The notes under the pieces were generated by a model, which worked only from the letters and a program-made list of their open reading frames with translations, did not search any database and was not told the DNA's origin. A DNA stretch of 64,000 nt, taken from the NCBI RefSeq assembly GCF_026262575.1, contig NZ_JAPKFL010000005.1, forward strand, positions 62,001 through 126,000, read 5' to 3'. The number at the start of each line of letters is the position of its first letter. The first letter of the stretch is position 1. Source of the DNA: Streptomyces marinisediminis (GTDB lineage Bacteria > Actinomycetota > Actinomycetes > Streptomycetales > Streptomycetaceae). Of the stretch, positions 15,978 to 25,323 are shown piece after piece. The translations under genes were made by a program, and so were the position numbers.

Positions 15978-18900
15978 CTAAGGGGTGATCTCTACGAGCA
16001 GGTCACCGGCCTCCACCTGCTGGACGCCGCCGATCGCCAGCCGCCGGACCGTGCCCTTGGACTGGGCGGTGATGGAGGCCTCCATCTTCATGGCCTCGAT
16101 GGTGGCCACCGTCTGGCCGGCCGCCACCTCGGCCCCCTCGGCGACCTGGAGGGTGACCACACCCGCAAACGGTGCCGCGACGTGCCGGTCGTTGCCCGGC
16201 TCGGCCTTCTCGGCCGCCTTGACCTCGCTGGCGACGGAGGTGTCGCGCACCGACACCGGGCGCAGCTGGCCGTTGAGCCGGGCCAGCAGGGTGCGGTAGC
16301 CGCGCTCGTCGGCGTCCGAGACGGCCTCCAGCTCGATGAGGAGCGTGACGCCCTGCTCCAGCGTGACCGTGTGCTCGACCTCGTGCTCCAGACCGTAGAA
16401 GAAGTCCTTCGTGGACAGCACCGAGGTGTCGCCGAAGCTCTCGCGGTGGGTCTGGAAGGACTTCGTCGGGGCGGGGAAGAGCAGCCGGTTCAGCGTGGCG
16501 CGCCGCGACCGCGCCAGGCCGCGCCGGTCCTCCTCGTCCAGCCGCGGCGGCTCGGCCTGCGGCGGGCGCGCCTGCAGGGCCCGGGTGCGGAAGGGCTCGG
16601 GCCAGCCGCCGGGCGGGTCGCCCAACTCGCCGCGCAGGAAGCCCACCACCGAGTCGGGCACGTCGAACTTGCCCGGATCGGCCTCGAAGTCGGCGGCCGT
16701 CACGCCCGCGCCGACCAGGTGCAGCGCGAGGTCCCCGACGACCTTGGAGGAGGGCGTCACCTTCACCAGCCGGCCCAGCATCCGGTCGGCGGCCGCGTAG
16801 CAGTCCTCGATCAGCTCGAACCGGTCGCCCAGGCCGAGCGCGATGGCCTGCTGCCGCAGGTTGGACAACTGGCCACCGGGGATCTCGTGGTGGTACACGC
16901 GCCCGGTCGGCGAGGCGAGGCCCGACTCGAACGGCGCGTACACCTTCCGCACGGCCTCCCAGTACGGCTCCAGGTCGCCCACGGCCTGGAGCGACAGGCC
17001 GGTCGCCCGCTCGGTGTGGTCGGTGGCCGCGACCAGCGCCGAGAGCGAGGGCTGACTGGTCGTCCCCGCCATGGAGGCGGTCGCCGCGTCCACCGCGTCG
17101 ACACCGGCGTCGATGGCGGCCATCAGGGTGGCGAGCTGGCCGCCGGCCGTGTCGTGGGTGTGCAGGTGGACCGGCAGGTCGAAGCGCTCGCGCAACGCCG
17201 TCACCAGGGTGCGCGCCGCGTGCGGGCGCAGCAGGCCCGCCATGTCCTTGACCGCCAGCACGTGCGCCCCGGCCTCGACGATCTCCTCCGCGAGCCGCAG
17301 GTAGTAGTCGAGCGTGTAGAGCCGCTCCGCCGGGTCGGAGAGGTCGGCGGTGTAGCACAGCGCGACCTCGGCCACCGCGGTTCCGGTGGCCCGCACCGCG
17401 TCGATCGCGGGCCGCATCTGGGAGACGTCGTTGAGCGCGTCGAAGATGCGGAAGACGTCCATCCCCGTGGCGGCGGCCTCGGCGACGAAGGCGTCGGTGA
17501 CCTCGGTGGGGTAGGGGGTGTACCCGACCGTGTTGCGCCCGCGCAGCAGCATCTGGGTGCACAGGTTCGGCACCGCCTCGCGCAGCGCGGCCAGCCGCTC
17601 CCACGGGTCTTCGGCCAGGAAGCGCAGCGCCACGTCGTAGGTGGCCCCGCCCCAGCACTCCAGGCTCAGCAGCTCCGGCGCGGTGCGGGCCACGTGCGGC
17701 GCGACGGCCAGCAGGTCCCGGGTGCGCACCCGGGTGGCCAGCAGCGACTGGTGCGCGTCCCGGAAGGTGGTGTCGGTGACGGCGACCTCGCGCCGGGCCC
17801 GCAGGTCGGCCGCGAACGCCTCGGGGCCGAGCGCCAGCAGCCGCTGCCGGGACCCTTCGGGCGGCGGCGCGCTCAGGTCCGTGGCCGGCAGCTTCTCCTG
17901 CGGCTCCACCACCCGCGGGCGCGGACCGTGCGGCTGGTTGACCGTCATGTCGGCCAGGTAGTGCAGGATGCGGCTGCCCCGGTCGGCGGGCGGGCGGGTG
18001 CGCAGCAGCTCGGGCCGCTCGTCGATGAAGGAGGTCGTGACGCGCCCCGCCTGGAAGTCGGGGTCCTCCAGCACCGCGCCGAGGAACGGCAGGTTCGTCG
18101 CCACGCCCCGGATACGGAACTCCGCGATGGCGCGCCGGGCCCGCCGCACCGCGTTGGCGTGGTCGTGCCCGTGGCAGCTCAGCTTGACCAGCAGCGAGTC
18201 GAAGTGCGCGGACACCGACGCGCCGGTGTGCACGGTGCCGCCGTCCAGCCGCACGCCCGGGCCGCCGGGGGAGCGGTAGGCGGAGATGGTGCCGGTGTCG
18301 GGGCGGAAGCCGTTGGTGGGGTCCTCGGTGGTCACGCGGCACTGCAACGCGGCCCCGGAGACGGTGATGCTCTCCTGCGTCAGACGCAGCTCCGGCAGCG
18401 TCCGCCCGGCGGCGATCCGGAGCTGGGCGATCACCAGGTCGCGGTCGGTGATCTGCTCGGTGACGGTGTGCTCGACCTGGATGCGCGGGTTCATCTCGAT
18501 GAAGACGTGGTTGCCGCGCTCGTCGACGAGGAACTCCACGGTGCCCGCGTTGACGTACCCGATGTGCCGGGCGAAGGCGACGGCGTCCGCGCAGATCCGC
18601 TCCCGCAGCGCCGGGTCCAGGTTCGGCGCGGGCGCGATCTCCACCACCTTCTGGTGCCGCCGCTGCACCGAGCAGTCGCGCTCGTAGAGGTGGACGACGT
18701 CGCCCGCGGCGTCGGCGAGGACCTGCACCTCGATGTGGCGCGGGTTGACGACCGCCTGCTCCAAGAAGACCGTCGCGTCACCGAAGGCCGAGCGCGCCTC
18801 CCGCATGGCCGCCTCGATCGCGTCGCGCAGCCCGTCGCGCCGCTCGACGCGGCGCATCCCCCGGCCGCCACCGCCGGCGACCGCCTTGACGAACACCGGG

Positions 18901-19358
18901 AAGCCGATGTCCTCGGCCGCACCGACCAGCGCGTCCACGTCGGTGGAGGGCTCGGTGGAGCGCAGCACCGGGACCCCGGCCTCGCGCGCCGCGGCCACCG
19001 CCCGCGCCTTGTTGCCCGTCAGCTCCAGCACCGCGGAGGGCGGGCCGACGAAGGTGATGCCCTCCCGCGCGCAGGCCGCGGCCAGCTCCGGGTTCTCCGA
19101 CAGGAAGCCGTAGCCGGGGTAGACGGCGTCCGCGCCCGCGCGGCGGGCGGCCTTGATGATCTCGTCCACGGACAGGTACGCGCGCACCGGGTGGCCGGGC
19201 TCGCCGATGCGGTACGCCTCGTCCGCCTTGGCGCGGTGCAGCGAGTTGCGGTCCTCGTGCGGGAAGACCGCCACCGTGGAGATGCCGAGCTCGAACGCCG
19301 CGCGGAACGCCCGGATCGCGATCTCTCCGCGATTGGCGACCAGTAGTTTGTCGAACAT
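15978..19358 (-). CDS. pyc: Pyruvate carboxylase
   Basis: The 1126-residue biotin enzyme makes oxaloacetate from pyruvate and bicarbonate. The domains stand in the usual order. The biotin carboxylase (about 1-455) begins MFDKLLVANRGEIAIRAFRA and has the ATP-grasp loop GGGGRGMRR. The carboxyltransferase (about 520-800) has TTFRDAHQSLLATRVRT and VHLHTHDTAGG. The C-terminal biotinyl domain has the biotin lysine in EAMKME. Length matches single-chain pyruvate carboxylases. The ATG at 19358 is chosen because homology starts there; a longer frame upstream has no family support. It stands alone, with 260 bp before the next gene. Confidence 0.97.
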   Translation of the reverse strand: MFDKLLVANRGEIAIRAFRAAFELGISTVAVFPHEDRNSLHRAKADEAYRIGEPGHPVRAYLSVDEIIKAARRAGADAVYPGYGFLSENPELAAACAREGITFVGPPSAVLELTGNKARAVAAAREAGVPVLRSTEPSTDVDALVGAAEDIGFPVFVKAVAGGGGRGMRRVERRDGLRDAIEAAMREARSAFGDATVFLEQAVVNPRHIEVQVLADAAGDVVHLYERDCSVQRRHQKVVEIAPAPNLDPALRERICADAVAFARHIGYVNAGTVEFLVDERGNHVFIEMNPRIQVEHTVTEQITDRDLVIAQLRIAAGRTLPELRLTQESITVSGAALQCRVTTEDPTNGFRPDTGTISAYRSPGGPGVRLDGGTVHTGASVSAHFDSLLVKLSCHGHDHANAVRRARRAIAEFRIRGVATNLPFLGAVLEDPDFQAGRVTTSFIDERPELLRTRPPADRGSRILHYLADMTVNQPHGPRPRVVEPQEKLPATDLSAPPPEGSRQRLLALGPEAFAADLRARREVAVTDTTFRDAHQSLLATRVRTRDLLAVAPHVARTAPELLSLECWGGATYDVALRFLAEDPWERLAALREAVPNLCTQMLLRGRNTVGYTPYPTEVTDAFVAEAAATGMDVFRIFDALNDVSQMRPAIDAVRATGTAVAEVALCYTADLSDPAERLYTLDYYLRLAEEIVEAGAHVLAVKDMAGLLRPHAARTLVTALRERFDLPVHLHTHDTAGGQLATLMAAIDAGVDAVDAATASMAGTTSQPSLSALVAATDHTERATGLSLQAVGDLEPYWEAVRKVYAPFESGLASPTGRVYHHEIPGGQLSNLRQQAIALGLGDRFELIEDCYAAADRMLGRLVKVTPSSKVVGDLALHLVGAGVTAADFEADPGKFDVPDSVVGFLRGELGDPPGGWPEPFRTRALQARPPQAEPPRLDEEDRRGLARSRRATLNRLLFPAPTKSFQTHRESFGDTSVLSTKDFFYGLEHEVEHTVTLEQGVTLLIELEAVSDADERGYRTLLARLNGQLRPVSVRDTSVASEVKAAEKAEPGNDRHVAAPFAGVVTLQVAEGAEVAAGQTVATIEAMKMEASITAQSKGTVRRLAIGGVQQVEAGDLLVEITP

Positions 19359-19685
19359 CTCGCTCCGAGTCGTGTGAGGTCCGGTGGCTGGCGACCCGGG
19401 CGTGGCCCGGGTCGGGGGAACCGTACCGTCCGGGGCGGGGTAGGTCATGTAACGATCAACACACCCTCCGCCGCGATCCCGGCCCACCGCGCCGACCGGA
19501 GCACCGCCGCGGCCCCGCCGTGCCGGGCGCCGGGCCGTCGCTCCCGTGCCGCCCGCGGCGTCGGCGGTCGCGGTGGCGTGCCGCTGCCCGCGCCGCCCGT
19601 CCGCGCCGGTCGGCGCGGACGGGCGGACGGGGGCCGGACGCCCCCCCCGGGTCCGCGCCGGGCGGATCCGGGCGGGCGCCGGCCG
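19359..19685. other. Spacer upstream of pyc, no gene seen
   Basis: This holds the pyc promoter region and the end of the DUF4873 gene's transcript. Most of it is GC-rich low-complexity sequence. The only AT-richer patch is around 19447-19462 and is a candidate for the pyc promoter, but no hexamer pair is convincing. Confidence 0.4.
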
Positions 19686-20123
19686 TTACCGGACCGGGTC
19701 CGCCCCCGGGGCTGGGCCCGCGGGCCCGGGCCCGCACGGCCGAGTCCGGACCGTGCTGAAGCCCACGGTGCGGAACGGGGGCCTGCTGGTGCCGGTGACC
19801 CGGTAGCGGCCCCAGAAGTCGGGGTCGGCGGCCTCGCCCCGGGCTTCGCCTTCGGGGGTGCGCACCGTCACCGCGGCCCGTCGGCCGCCCAGCGCCCGTG
19901 TCACCTCGGGGTCGGCCACCACCCGGCCGTACCAGCGGTAGAAGCCGTCGATCGGCTGGAAGTGGCCGCGCAGGTCGACGGTCACGGACACCTCGGTGTC
20001 TCCGACGACGAGGGTGGCGGGCCCTTGGTAGCCCTCCTCCCGGTGCTCCTCGGCGGGCGCGTCGTGGCGCGCGTCGGCCGGGCGCGGGCCGGGGGCGGGC
20101 TGGGTGGCGGGGGAGTGGGACAT
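19686..20123 (-). CDS. DUF4873 domain protein
   Basis: The 145-residue protein contains the DUF4873 pattern: EGYQGPATLVVGD, RGHFQPIDGFYRWYGRV, and a C-terminal FWGRYRVTGTSRPPF. In mycobacteria this domain is often fused to, or encoded beside, flavin-containing or Baeyer-Villiger monooxygenases. Here it is a separate gene 14 bp after the TetR gene, and a monooxygenase lies on the divergent arm. The ATG follows GAGGAG. Its biochemical role is unknown; I infer an accessory part for the neighbouring oxygenases. Confidence 0.8.
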   Translation of the reverse strand: MSHSPATQPAPGPRPADARHDAPAEEHREEGYQGPATLVVGDTEVSVTVDLRGHFQPIDGFYRWYGRVVADPEVTRALGGRRAAVTVRTPEGEARGEAADPDFWGRYRVTGTSRPPFRTVGFSTVRTRPCGPGPAGPAPGADPVR

Positions 20124-20137
20124 CGCGGTCTCCTCGG

Positions 20138-20944
20138 TCACGGGTGCGGTGCGGCGGCCGGGGCGGTGACGGGCCCGGCGGCGGGGGAGGCGGGGGCGGC
20201 GGCCGGGCCCGCGGCGTACGTGGACCCGGCACGGGCGGCCAGGGCGTCCTCGGGAGGGAGCGGCGTGCCGGGGTCGACCGTGACGCCACGCCGGCGCAGG
20301 AAGCCGTCGAAGCAGTCCCAGACGGCCTCGGCCAGCCGGTCGACGGTCTCGGCGCGGCCGGCGGCCCCGTGCTCCAGCCACCACTCGGCGGTGTTGTGCA
20401 CCATGCCGACCACCGCGTGCGCCATCGGCTCGGCCCCGCGGGTGCCGAGCCCGAAGGCGAACAGGTAGGCGTCGAAGACCTGGGTGAGCGTCCGAGCCGC
20501 CAGCGTCTTGCCGCTGCGCACGCCCTGCCGTCCGCTGTCCGGCCCGGTCAGCAGCGTGCGGCTGACCAGCCGGTAGAGGTTGGGGTGTTCGTCCAGCAGG
20601 GAGAACAGCGCGTCGATCGCGCCCCTGATCCGTGCGGTGGGGGCGGCCGCCGGATCGGTCGCCGGTGCGAGCCGCTCCATCAGCATGGCCGTCAGCCGGA
20701 CGTGCAGGGCCGCCAGCAGGTCGTCCTTGTCGGCGAAGTGGCGGTAGAGCACGGGCTTGCTGACGCCGGCCGCCGCGGCGACCCGCGCGACGCGCAGCTC
20801 CGGTCCGTGGGCGGCCAGGGCGCGCAGCGCGGCGTCGACGAACTCCTCGCGCCGCGCGGCACGGTGGGACCGCCAGCGCTCCTTGCGTCCGTCCACGGGC
20901 TGCACGCCGCCTCCGCTCTTGACTGGCCGTCTCGGACGTCTCAT
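20138..20944 (-). CDS. TetR family transcriptional regulator
   Basis: The 268-residue protein has an N-terminal helix-turn-helix of TetR type (about residues 20-70; VARVAAAAGVSKPVLYRHFADKDDLLAAL) and a variable ligand-binding domain. The last ~40 residues are an Ala/Pro-rich tail. The start codon abuts a 31-bp palindrome (20945-20975). The regulator therefore probably represses itself together with the DUF4873 gene and the divergent diiron oxygenase-monooxygenase pair. The ligand is unknown; fatty or aromatic substrates are typical for such loci. Confidence 0.9.
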   Translation of the reverse strand: MRRPRRPVKSGGGVQPVDGRKERWRSHRAARREEFVDAALRALAAHGPELRVARVAAAAGVSKPVLYRHFADKDDLLAALHVRLTAMLMERLAPATDPAAAPTARIRGAIDALFSLLDEHPNLYRLVSRTLLTGPDSGRQGVRSGKTLAARTLTQVFDAYLFAFGLGTRGAEPMAHAVVGMVHNTAEWWLEHGAAGRAETVDRLAEAVWDCFDGFLRRRGVTVDPGTPLPPEDALAARAGSTYAAGPAAAPASPAAGPVTAPAAAPHP

Positions 20945-20975
20945 GCTACCCGAAGTAACAGTTACTTGAGGTAGC
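20945..20975. promoter_or_regulatory. 31-bp TetR-type operator between divergent genes
   Basis: Perfect outer arms GCTACC and GGTAGC flank GAAGTAAC-A-GTTACTT, so the palindrome centre is 20960. It touches the tetR start and lies 59 bp before the divergent diiron oxygenase gene, the usual place for an autoregulatory TetR site. Confidence 0.8.
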
Positions 20976-21033
20976 ACGTACTCAGGCTGACGGGCCCGAT
21001 GGGCCGAGGCACCCCGGTGAAGGAGCGACCGTC

Positions 21034-21942
21034 ATGGCACGTACGGTGAGCGAGTCGAAGGTGGCCGACAGGGAGAAGACCGCGGCGCGCCTGCTGGCGT
21101 CGTCGGCGAAGAAGTCCTACGACCCGGACGTCGACGTCGACTGGTCCGCGCCGCTCGTGGACGGCAAGCACTTCATGCTCCCGCACCGCGTCTCCCTCTA
21201 CGGCACCCCGCTGTGGGACCGGATGAGCCGGGAGCAGCGCGTGGAGCTGGGCAAGCACGAGGCGGCCACCGTCGCCAGCGTCGGCCTGTGGTTCGAGCTG
21301 CTGCTGATGAAGATGCTCGTCAAGGCGGCCTACAACGGCGACGCCACCACCCGGCACGTCCAGTACGCGCTGGCCGAGGTGGCCGACGAGTGCCGGCACG
21401 TGACGATGTTCGCCCGGTTCGTCGAGCGCATCGGCTGCCCCAACTACGGCCCGCCGCCGTTCCTGCGCCAGACGGCCAAGGTCCTGCCCGCCATCTCCTA
21501 CGGACCGGCGATGTACGGCTCCATCCTGGTGGCCGAGGAGGTCACCGACCGGCTGCAGCGTGAGATGGTGGGCGACGAGTCGGTCCAGCCGCTGATGCGG
21601 ATGGTCAACCACATCCACATCGTCGAGGAGGCCCGGCACGTGACCTTCGCCCGCGAGGAGGTCGTGCGCGGCATGGCGCGCCTGCGCAAGAGCGAACTGC
21701 CCTACCAGCAGACGCTCATCGCGACCGTCTCGCTGGCCATCGCCCGGAGCCTGAGCAACCCGCGCGCCTACCGTGCCGTGGGGCTGGACCCGAAGGAGGC
21801 ATGGCGCGTCGCGTTGGCCAACCCGCACTACCGCGGGACGATGCGCTTCGCCGGGGAGAAGATCATGCCGTTCCTCCAGGACGCCGGCCTGGTCGGCGGT
21901 CCCGCCAAGGGGCTGTGGCGCAAGGCCGCCCTGCTGCCCTGA
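21034..21942 (+). CDS. AurF-like diiron oxygenase
   Basis: The 302-residue protein matches the AurF/CmlI N-oxygenase fold. It has a helical bundle with the carboxylate and histidine ligands in YALAEVADECRHVTMF and VNHIHIVEEARHVTFAREE, plus LVAEEVTDRLQ. AurF oxidises an aromatic amine; many homologues are uncharacterised and some act on lipids or alkanes. It begins with ATG 59 bp after the TetR operator and is followed 47 bp later by a flavin monooxygenase, probably in one transcript. A second diiron paralogue is encoded at 26977-27888. Confidence 0.85.
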   Translation: MARTVSESKVADREKTAARLLASSAKKSYDPDVDVDWSAPLVDGKHFMLPHRVSLYGTPLWDRMSREQRVELGKHEAATVASVGLWFELLLMKMLVKAAYNGDATTRHVQYALAEVADECRHVTMFARFVERIGCPNYGPPPFLRQTAKVLPAISYGPAMYGSILVAEEVTDRLQREMVGDESVQPLMRMVNHIHIVEEARHVTFAREEVVRGMARLRKSELPYQQTLIATVSLAIARSLSNPRAYRAVGLDPKEAWRVALANPHYRGTMRFAGEKIMPFLQDAGLVGGPAKGLWRKAALLP

Positions 21943-21988
21943 CCGCTCACCCCGCCCCGGGCACGCCCGGCCGGCCGAAAGGACCGAC

Positions 21989-23578
21989 ATGGCGACGCGC
22001 CACACCGCGAAGGTGGTGATCGTCGGCACCGGCTTCTCCGGGCTCGGCCAGGCGATCCAGCTCCTCAAGGCCGGCATCGAGGACTTCGTGGTGCTGGAGA
22101 AGGCGCGGGACGTCGGCGGCACCTGGCGCGACAACTCCTACCCGGGCTGCGCGTGCGACATCCAGTCGCACCTGTACTCCTTCTCCTACGCCCAGAACCC
22201 CGGCTGGACGCGCGCGTTCTCCCCGCAGCCGGAGATCCACGCCTACCTGCGCCGGGTCGCCGACGACTACGGGCTGCACCGGTACATCCGCTTCGGCCAG
22301 GAGATGACGGGGGCCCGCTGGGACCCGGCCACCAGCACGTGGACGGTCACCACCCGCCGCGGCGACGAGTTCACCGGCCGCTTCCTCGTCTCCGGCGTCG
22401 GCGCGCTGCACCTGCCGAACATCCCCGACCTGCCCGGCCTGGAGCGCTTCACCGGCCGGAGCTTCCACTCCGCCGCCTGGGACCACGACTACGACCTGAC
22501 CGGCCGGCGCGTGGCGGTGATCGGCACCGGGGCCAGCGCCGTCCAGTTCATCCCGCGCATCGCGCCGCACGTGCGCGAGCTGCACGTCTTCCAGCGCACC
22601 CCGCCGTGGGTCATGCCGAAGGGCGACCGCGCCACGCCCGCCTGGGCCACCGCCCTCTTCCGGCGCGTACCGGCCGCCCAGCGCGCCTACCGCGCCCTGC
22701 TCTACGGGGCGCTGGAGGCGCGCGCCGTGGGCTTCAACGGCAACCCCCGGCTGCTGAAGGCCGGCGAGTTCATCGCGCGCCGGCACATCGCCCGGCACAT
22801 CACCGACCCCCACCTGCGCCGCGCGGTCACGCCCGACTACACCATGGGCTGCAAGCGCGTGCTGATCTCGAACGACTACTACCCGGCCCTCGACCGGCCC
22901 AACGTCGAGCTGCACACCGGCGGGGCGAGCGAGGTGCGGGAGCACGGCGTCGTCGACGGCGCGGGCGTCGAACGCGAGGTCGACGCGATCGTCTTCGGCA
23001 CCGGCTTCCACGTCACCGACGCCTTCGACGCCCTGGACATCACCGGCCCCGGCGGCCGCAGGCTGAGCGAGCAGTGGGCCGCCGAGGGCATGCGGACCCA
23101 CCTGGGCATCACCGTCAGCGGCTTCCCCAACCTCTTCCTCCTGCTCGGCCCGAACACCGGACTGGGCCACAACTCCGTGGTGTTCATGATCGAGTCGCAG
23201 GCGCGCTACGTCGTCGACGCCATCCGGCTCGCCGACCGCGAGCGCGCCACCGCCGTCGAGGTGCGCCCGGAGACGCAGGAGAGGTTCGACCGGGAGATCC
23301 AGCACAAGCTGCGCGACGGCGTGTGGAGCACCGGAGGCTGCCGGAGCTGGTACCTCGACGCCCGGGGCGTCAACCGCACCATCTGGCCCGGCTTCACCTG
23401 GCGCTACTGGCTGCGGACGCGCCGCGTCCGCCCGGCGGACTTCCGGCTCACCGCCGCTCCTGCCCCCGGCGGCACGGCGTCCGGCGTGCCGAGCGCACGC
23501 GCCGGCGCGAGCGGCGACGCCGCCGCGCCCGGGCGCGTCCCCGGCCGCCCGGCTTCGGGACCCGGCGCGGGGGGCTGA
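21989..23578 (+). CDS. FAD/NADPH-dependent monooxygenase, Baeyer-Villiger type
   Basis: The 529-residue protein has the N-terminal FAD motif VVIVGTGFSGLGQAIQL, a second dinucleotide motif VAVIGTGASAVQFIP, and between them the FxGxxxHxxxW fingerprint of Baeyer-Villiger monooxygenases as FTGRSFHSAAWD. The C-terminal ~40 residues are an Ala/Gly/Pro-rich extension. The ATG at 21989 follows GAAAGGA. With the diiron oxygenase and the divergent TetR-DUF4873 pair it recalls the layout of the mycobacterial mymA locus, where a monooxygenase modifies cell-envelope lipids. That parallel is an inference from gene content. Confidence 0.88.
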   Translation: MATRHTAKVVIVGTGFSGLGQAIQLLKAGIEDFVVLEKARDVGGTWRDNSYPGCACDIQSHLYSFSYAQNPGWTRAFSPQPEIHAYLRRVADDYGLHRYIRFGQEMTGARWDPATSTWTVTTRRGDEFTGRFLVSGVGALHLPNIPDLPGLERFTGRSFHSAAWDHDYDLTGRRVAVIGTGASAVQFIPRIAPHVRELHVFQRTPPWVMPKGDRATPAWATALFRRVPAAQRAYRALLYGALEARAVGFNGNPRLLKAGEFIARRHIARHITDPHLRRAVTPDYTMGCKRVLISNDYYPALDRPNVELHTGGASEVREHGVVDGAGVEREVDAIVFGTGFHVTDAFDALDITGPGGRRLSEQWAAEGMRTHLGITVSGFPNLFLLLGPNTGLGHNSVVFMIESQARYVVDAIRLADRERATAVEVRPETQERFDREIQHKLRDGVWSTGGCRSWYLDARGVNRTIWPGFTWRYWLRTRRVRPADFRLTAAPAPGGTASGVPSARAGASGDAAAPGRVPGRPASGPGAGG

Positions 23579-24360
23579 CGCCCCGGCCGCGGGCCGTCCC
23601 GGCCGCGCGGCGCGCGGGGGCGGGCCCCTGGAGCCGCCTGCCGGTGGTGCGTGCGGCACCGGCTTCGGCGCCGCGGTCGTCGGCTTCCCCGCCGCGGACC
23701 CGGGAGGGCCGCACCGGCACCGCGCGCCGAGGGCACGGGGACGCGAGGGCGCGGGCATCGGGCTCTCCCGCCGCCCGCGCGAGCGGCGCACCGGCGCCGT
23801 CCACCGCCACCGCCCGCCCCCGGCGCCGGCCGCCCGGGCGGGACCGGAGCGGACGTGTGCACGTACGTCGGCCGCGCAGGTGTGGAGGCGGCTGCCGAGG
23901 GCACGCGCTGGGCAGCGCGCCGTACCGCCCCGGCGTCCGGAAGCGCTCCACCGCGTCCGGCCGGACCGCCGGTGGGGCCGAGACGCCGGACCCCGGCCCG
24001 CACCCGCCGCCGGGCCCGGAGCCGGGGACGCGCCCCGCGAGGCGTCCCGCGCCGCCGTACCGGCCGCCCTCCCGGGCCCCGCCCGCCCGGCTCCGTCCGC
24101 CGCCGGGCGGGCACGGAGAGCCCGAGAACGGCGGCTCGAATACCACGGCTACGGACTCGTTTCAGAGACTTGAACGGTACCGGTTTGGTCTCAAATCCCG
24201 AGGGCAGACGACGCCGCAGTGCTTCGGACAGCAGGCACGTGTGCGGAAGCCAGGCCGCGGCCGTGGCTGTCCCCGACGCCTCGAAACGTGTCCGGCTTCC
24301 GCGTGGTCGACCCGCTGACCAGCGGGTGACGTCGTCGACGGAAGGCAAGGAGCCACCACC
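23579..24360. other. Noncoding 780-bp spacer upstream of the sigma factor gene
   Basis: Most of this stretch is GC-rich with no supported gene. Near its right end, from about 24155 to 24215, base composition drops and promoter-like sequence appears. An imperfect palindrome centred on GGTACC lies at about 24166-24192 (GAGAC...GTCTC). Confidence 0.5.
24183..24207 (+). promoter_or_regulatory. Candidate SigB-type promoter of the sigma factor gene
   Basis: GTTTG (24183-24187) and GGGCAG (24202-24207) are separated by 14 bp. This resembles the GTTT-N14-GGGTA promoters used by actinomycete SigB/F-type factors, with one mismatch. It lies ~155 bp upstream of the start codon and would fit autoregulation. 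Confidence 0.4.
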
Positions 24361-25185
24361 GTGTCCGTACGCGCACACCACACCCACCGCCCCGACCGGG
24401 AGGTCCCCCAGACCGACGCCGCGTTCGAGCAGCTCGCCTCCGGGCCGTCCGAAGCGGAGCGGGAGAGCCTGCGGCGGGAGATCGTCACGGCCTGGATGCC
24501 GATGGCCCGGCGCCTGGCCCGCCGGTACCGCAACCGCGGCGAGAACCTGGAGGATCTGGAGCAGGTCGCCGCCATGGGGCTGGTCAAGGCCGTGGACCGC
24601 TTCGACCCGCACCAGGGCCACCGCTTCGAGAGCTTCGCCGTGCCCACCATCGTGGGCGAGCTGCGCCGCCACTTCCGCGACCACCTGTGGGACCTGCACG
24701 TGCCCCGCCGGGTGCAGGAGCTCCAGCACCGCGTCCGCAAGGCGGTGCAGGAGCTCAACCACGGCGCCGAGGATCGCGGCCCCACCGTCGCGCGGGTCGC
24801 CGAGCACACCGGCATGTCCGAGGAGGACGTGATCGAGGGCTTCGAGGCGCTCGGCAGCTTCAGCACCCTGTCGCTGGACGCCCAGACCACGGGCGCCTCG
24901 GCCGAGGGGCTGGCCCTGACCGACGTGCTCGGCAACGTGGACGCCGGCTACGACCAGGTGATCTACCGGGAGGCCGTCAAGCCCCAGCTCCAGCGGCTGC
25001 CGGAGCGCGAGCGCCACATCCTCTACCTGCGGTTCTTCTGCGACATGACGCAGAGCCGCATCGCCGAGCAGCTCGGCATCTCCCAGATGCACGTCTCGCG
25101 GCTGCTCAACCGCACCTTCACCCGCATCCGGGAGAACGTCGACCAGGAGACCGAGCACCGCCCGCGCCACCTCGCCGCCGCCTGA
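24361..25185 (+). CDS. SigB/SigF/SigG-family RNA polymerase sigma factor
   Basis: The 274-residue protein has sigma region 2 (about residues 45-115; LARRYRNRGENLEDLEQVAA and GLVKAVDRFDP), region 3 (HVPRRVQELQHRVRKAVQEL and following) and region 4 with a helix-turn-helix (RIAEQLGISQMHVSRLLNRT). The FAVPTIVGELRRHFRD segment is characteristic of the SigB/F/G group of stress and sporulation factors. The start is GTG after AAGGAG. The SpoIIE-type phosphatase at 10.8-12.9 kb could belong to the same partner-switching network, but no anti-sigma gene is adjacent. Confidence 0.93.
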   Translation: MSVRAHHTHRPDREVPQTDAAFEQLASGPSEAERESLRREIVTAWMPMARRLARRYRNRGENLEDLEQVAAMGLVKAVDRFDPHQGHRFESFAVPTIVGELRRHFRDHLWDLHVPRRVQELQHRVRKAVQELNHGAEDRGPTVARVAEHTGMSEEDVIEGFEALGSFSTLSLDAQTTGASAEGLALTDVLGNVDAGYDQVIYREAVKPQLQRLPERERHILYLRFFCDMTQSRIAEQLGISQMHVSRLLNRTFTRIRENVDQETEHRPRHLAAA

Positions 25186-25213
25186 CGTGCCGCCGCCCGG
25201 ATGCCCGACGACG

Positions 25214-25245
25214 CGGCGCCGGACCGCCGGTGAGGTCCGGCGCCG
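25214..25245. terminator. Bidirectional terminator hairpin between convergent genes
   Basis: A perfect 12-bp stem with an 8-nt loop (arms CGGCGCCGGACC and GGTCCGGCGCCG). It lies between the ends of the sigma factor gene (plus) and the ferredoxin reductase gene (minus). Confidence 0.7.
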
Positions 25246-25323
25246 GGCGCGGGCGGCCCGGGGACCGGCGTGCCGCGGCGCCGGGGGCGCGGGCCGTCGG
25301 TACGGCGCGCGCGGCGCCGGGGC

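Noticed and set aside
16182..19346. A 1054-codon open frame on the plus strand opposite pyruvate carboxylase
   Set aside because: It is the GC-bias shadow of pyc: low-complexity Arg/Gly/Val/His-rich sequence, no family features, and the opposite strand is an unmistakable enzyme.
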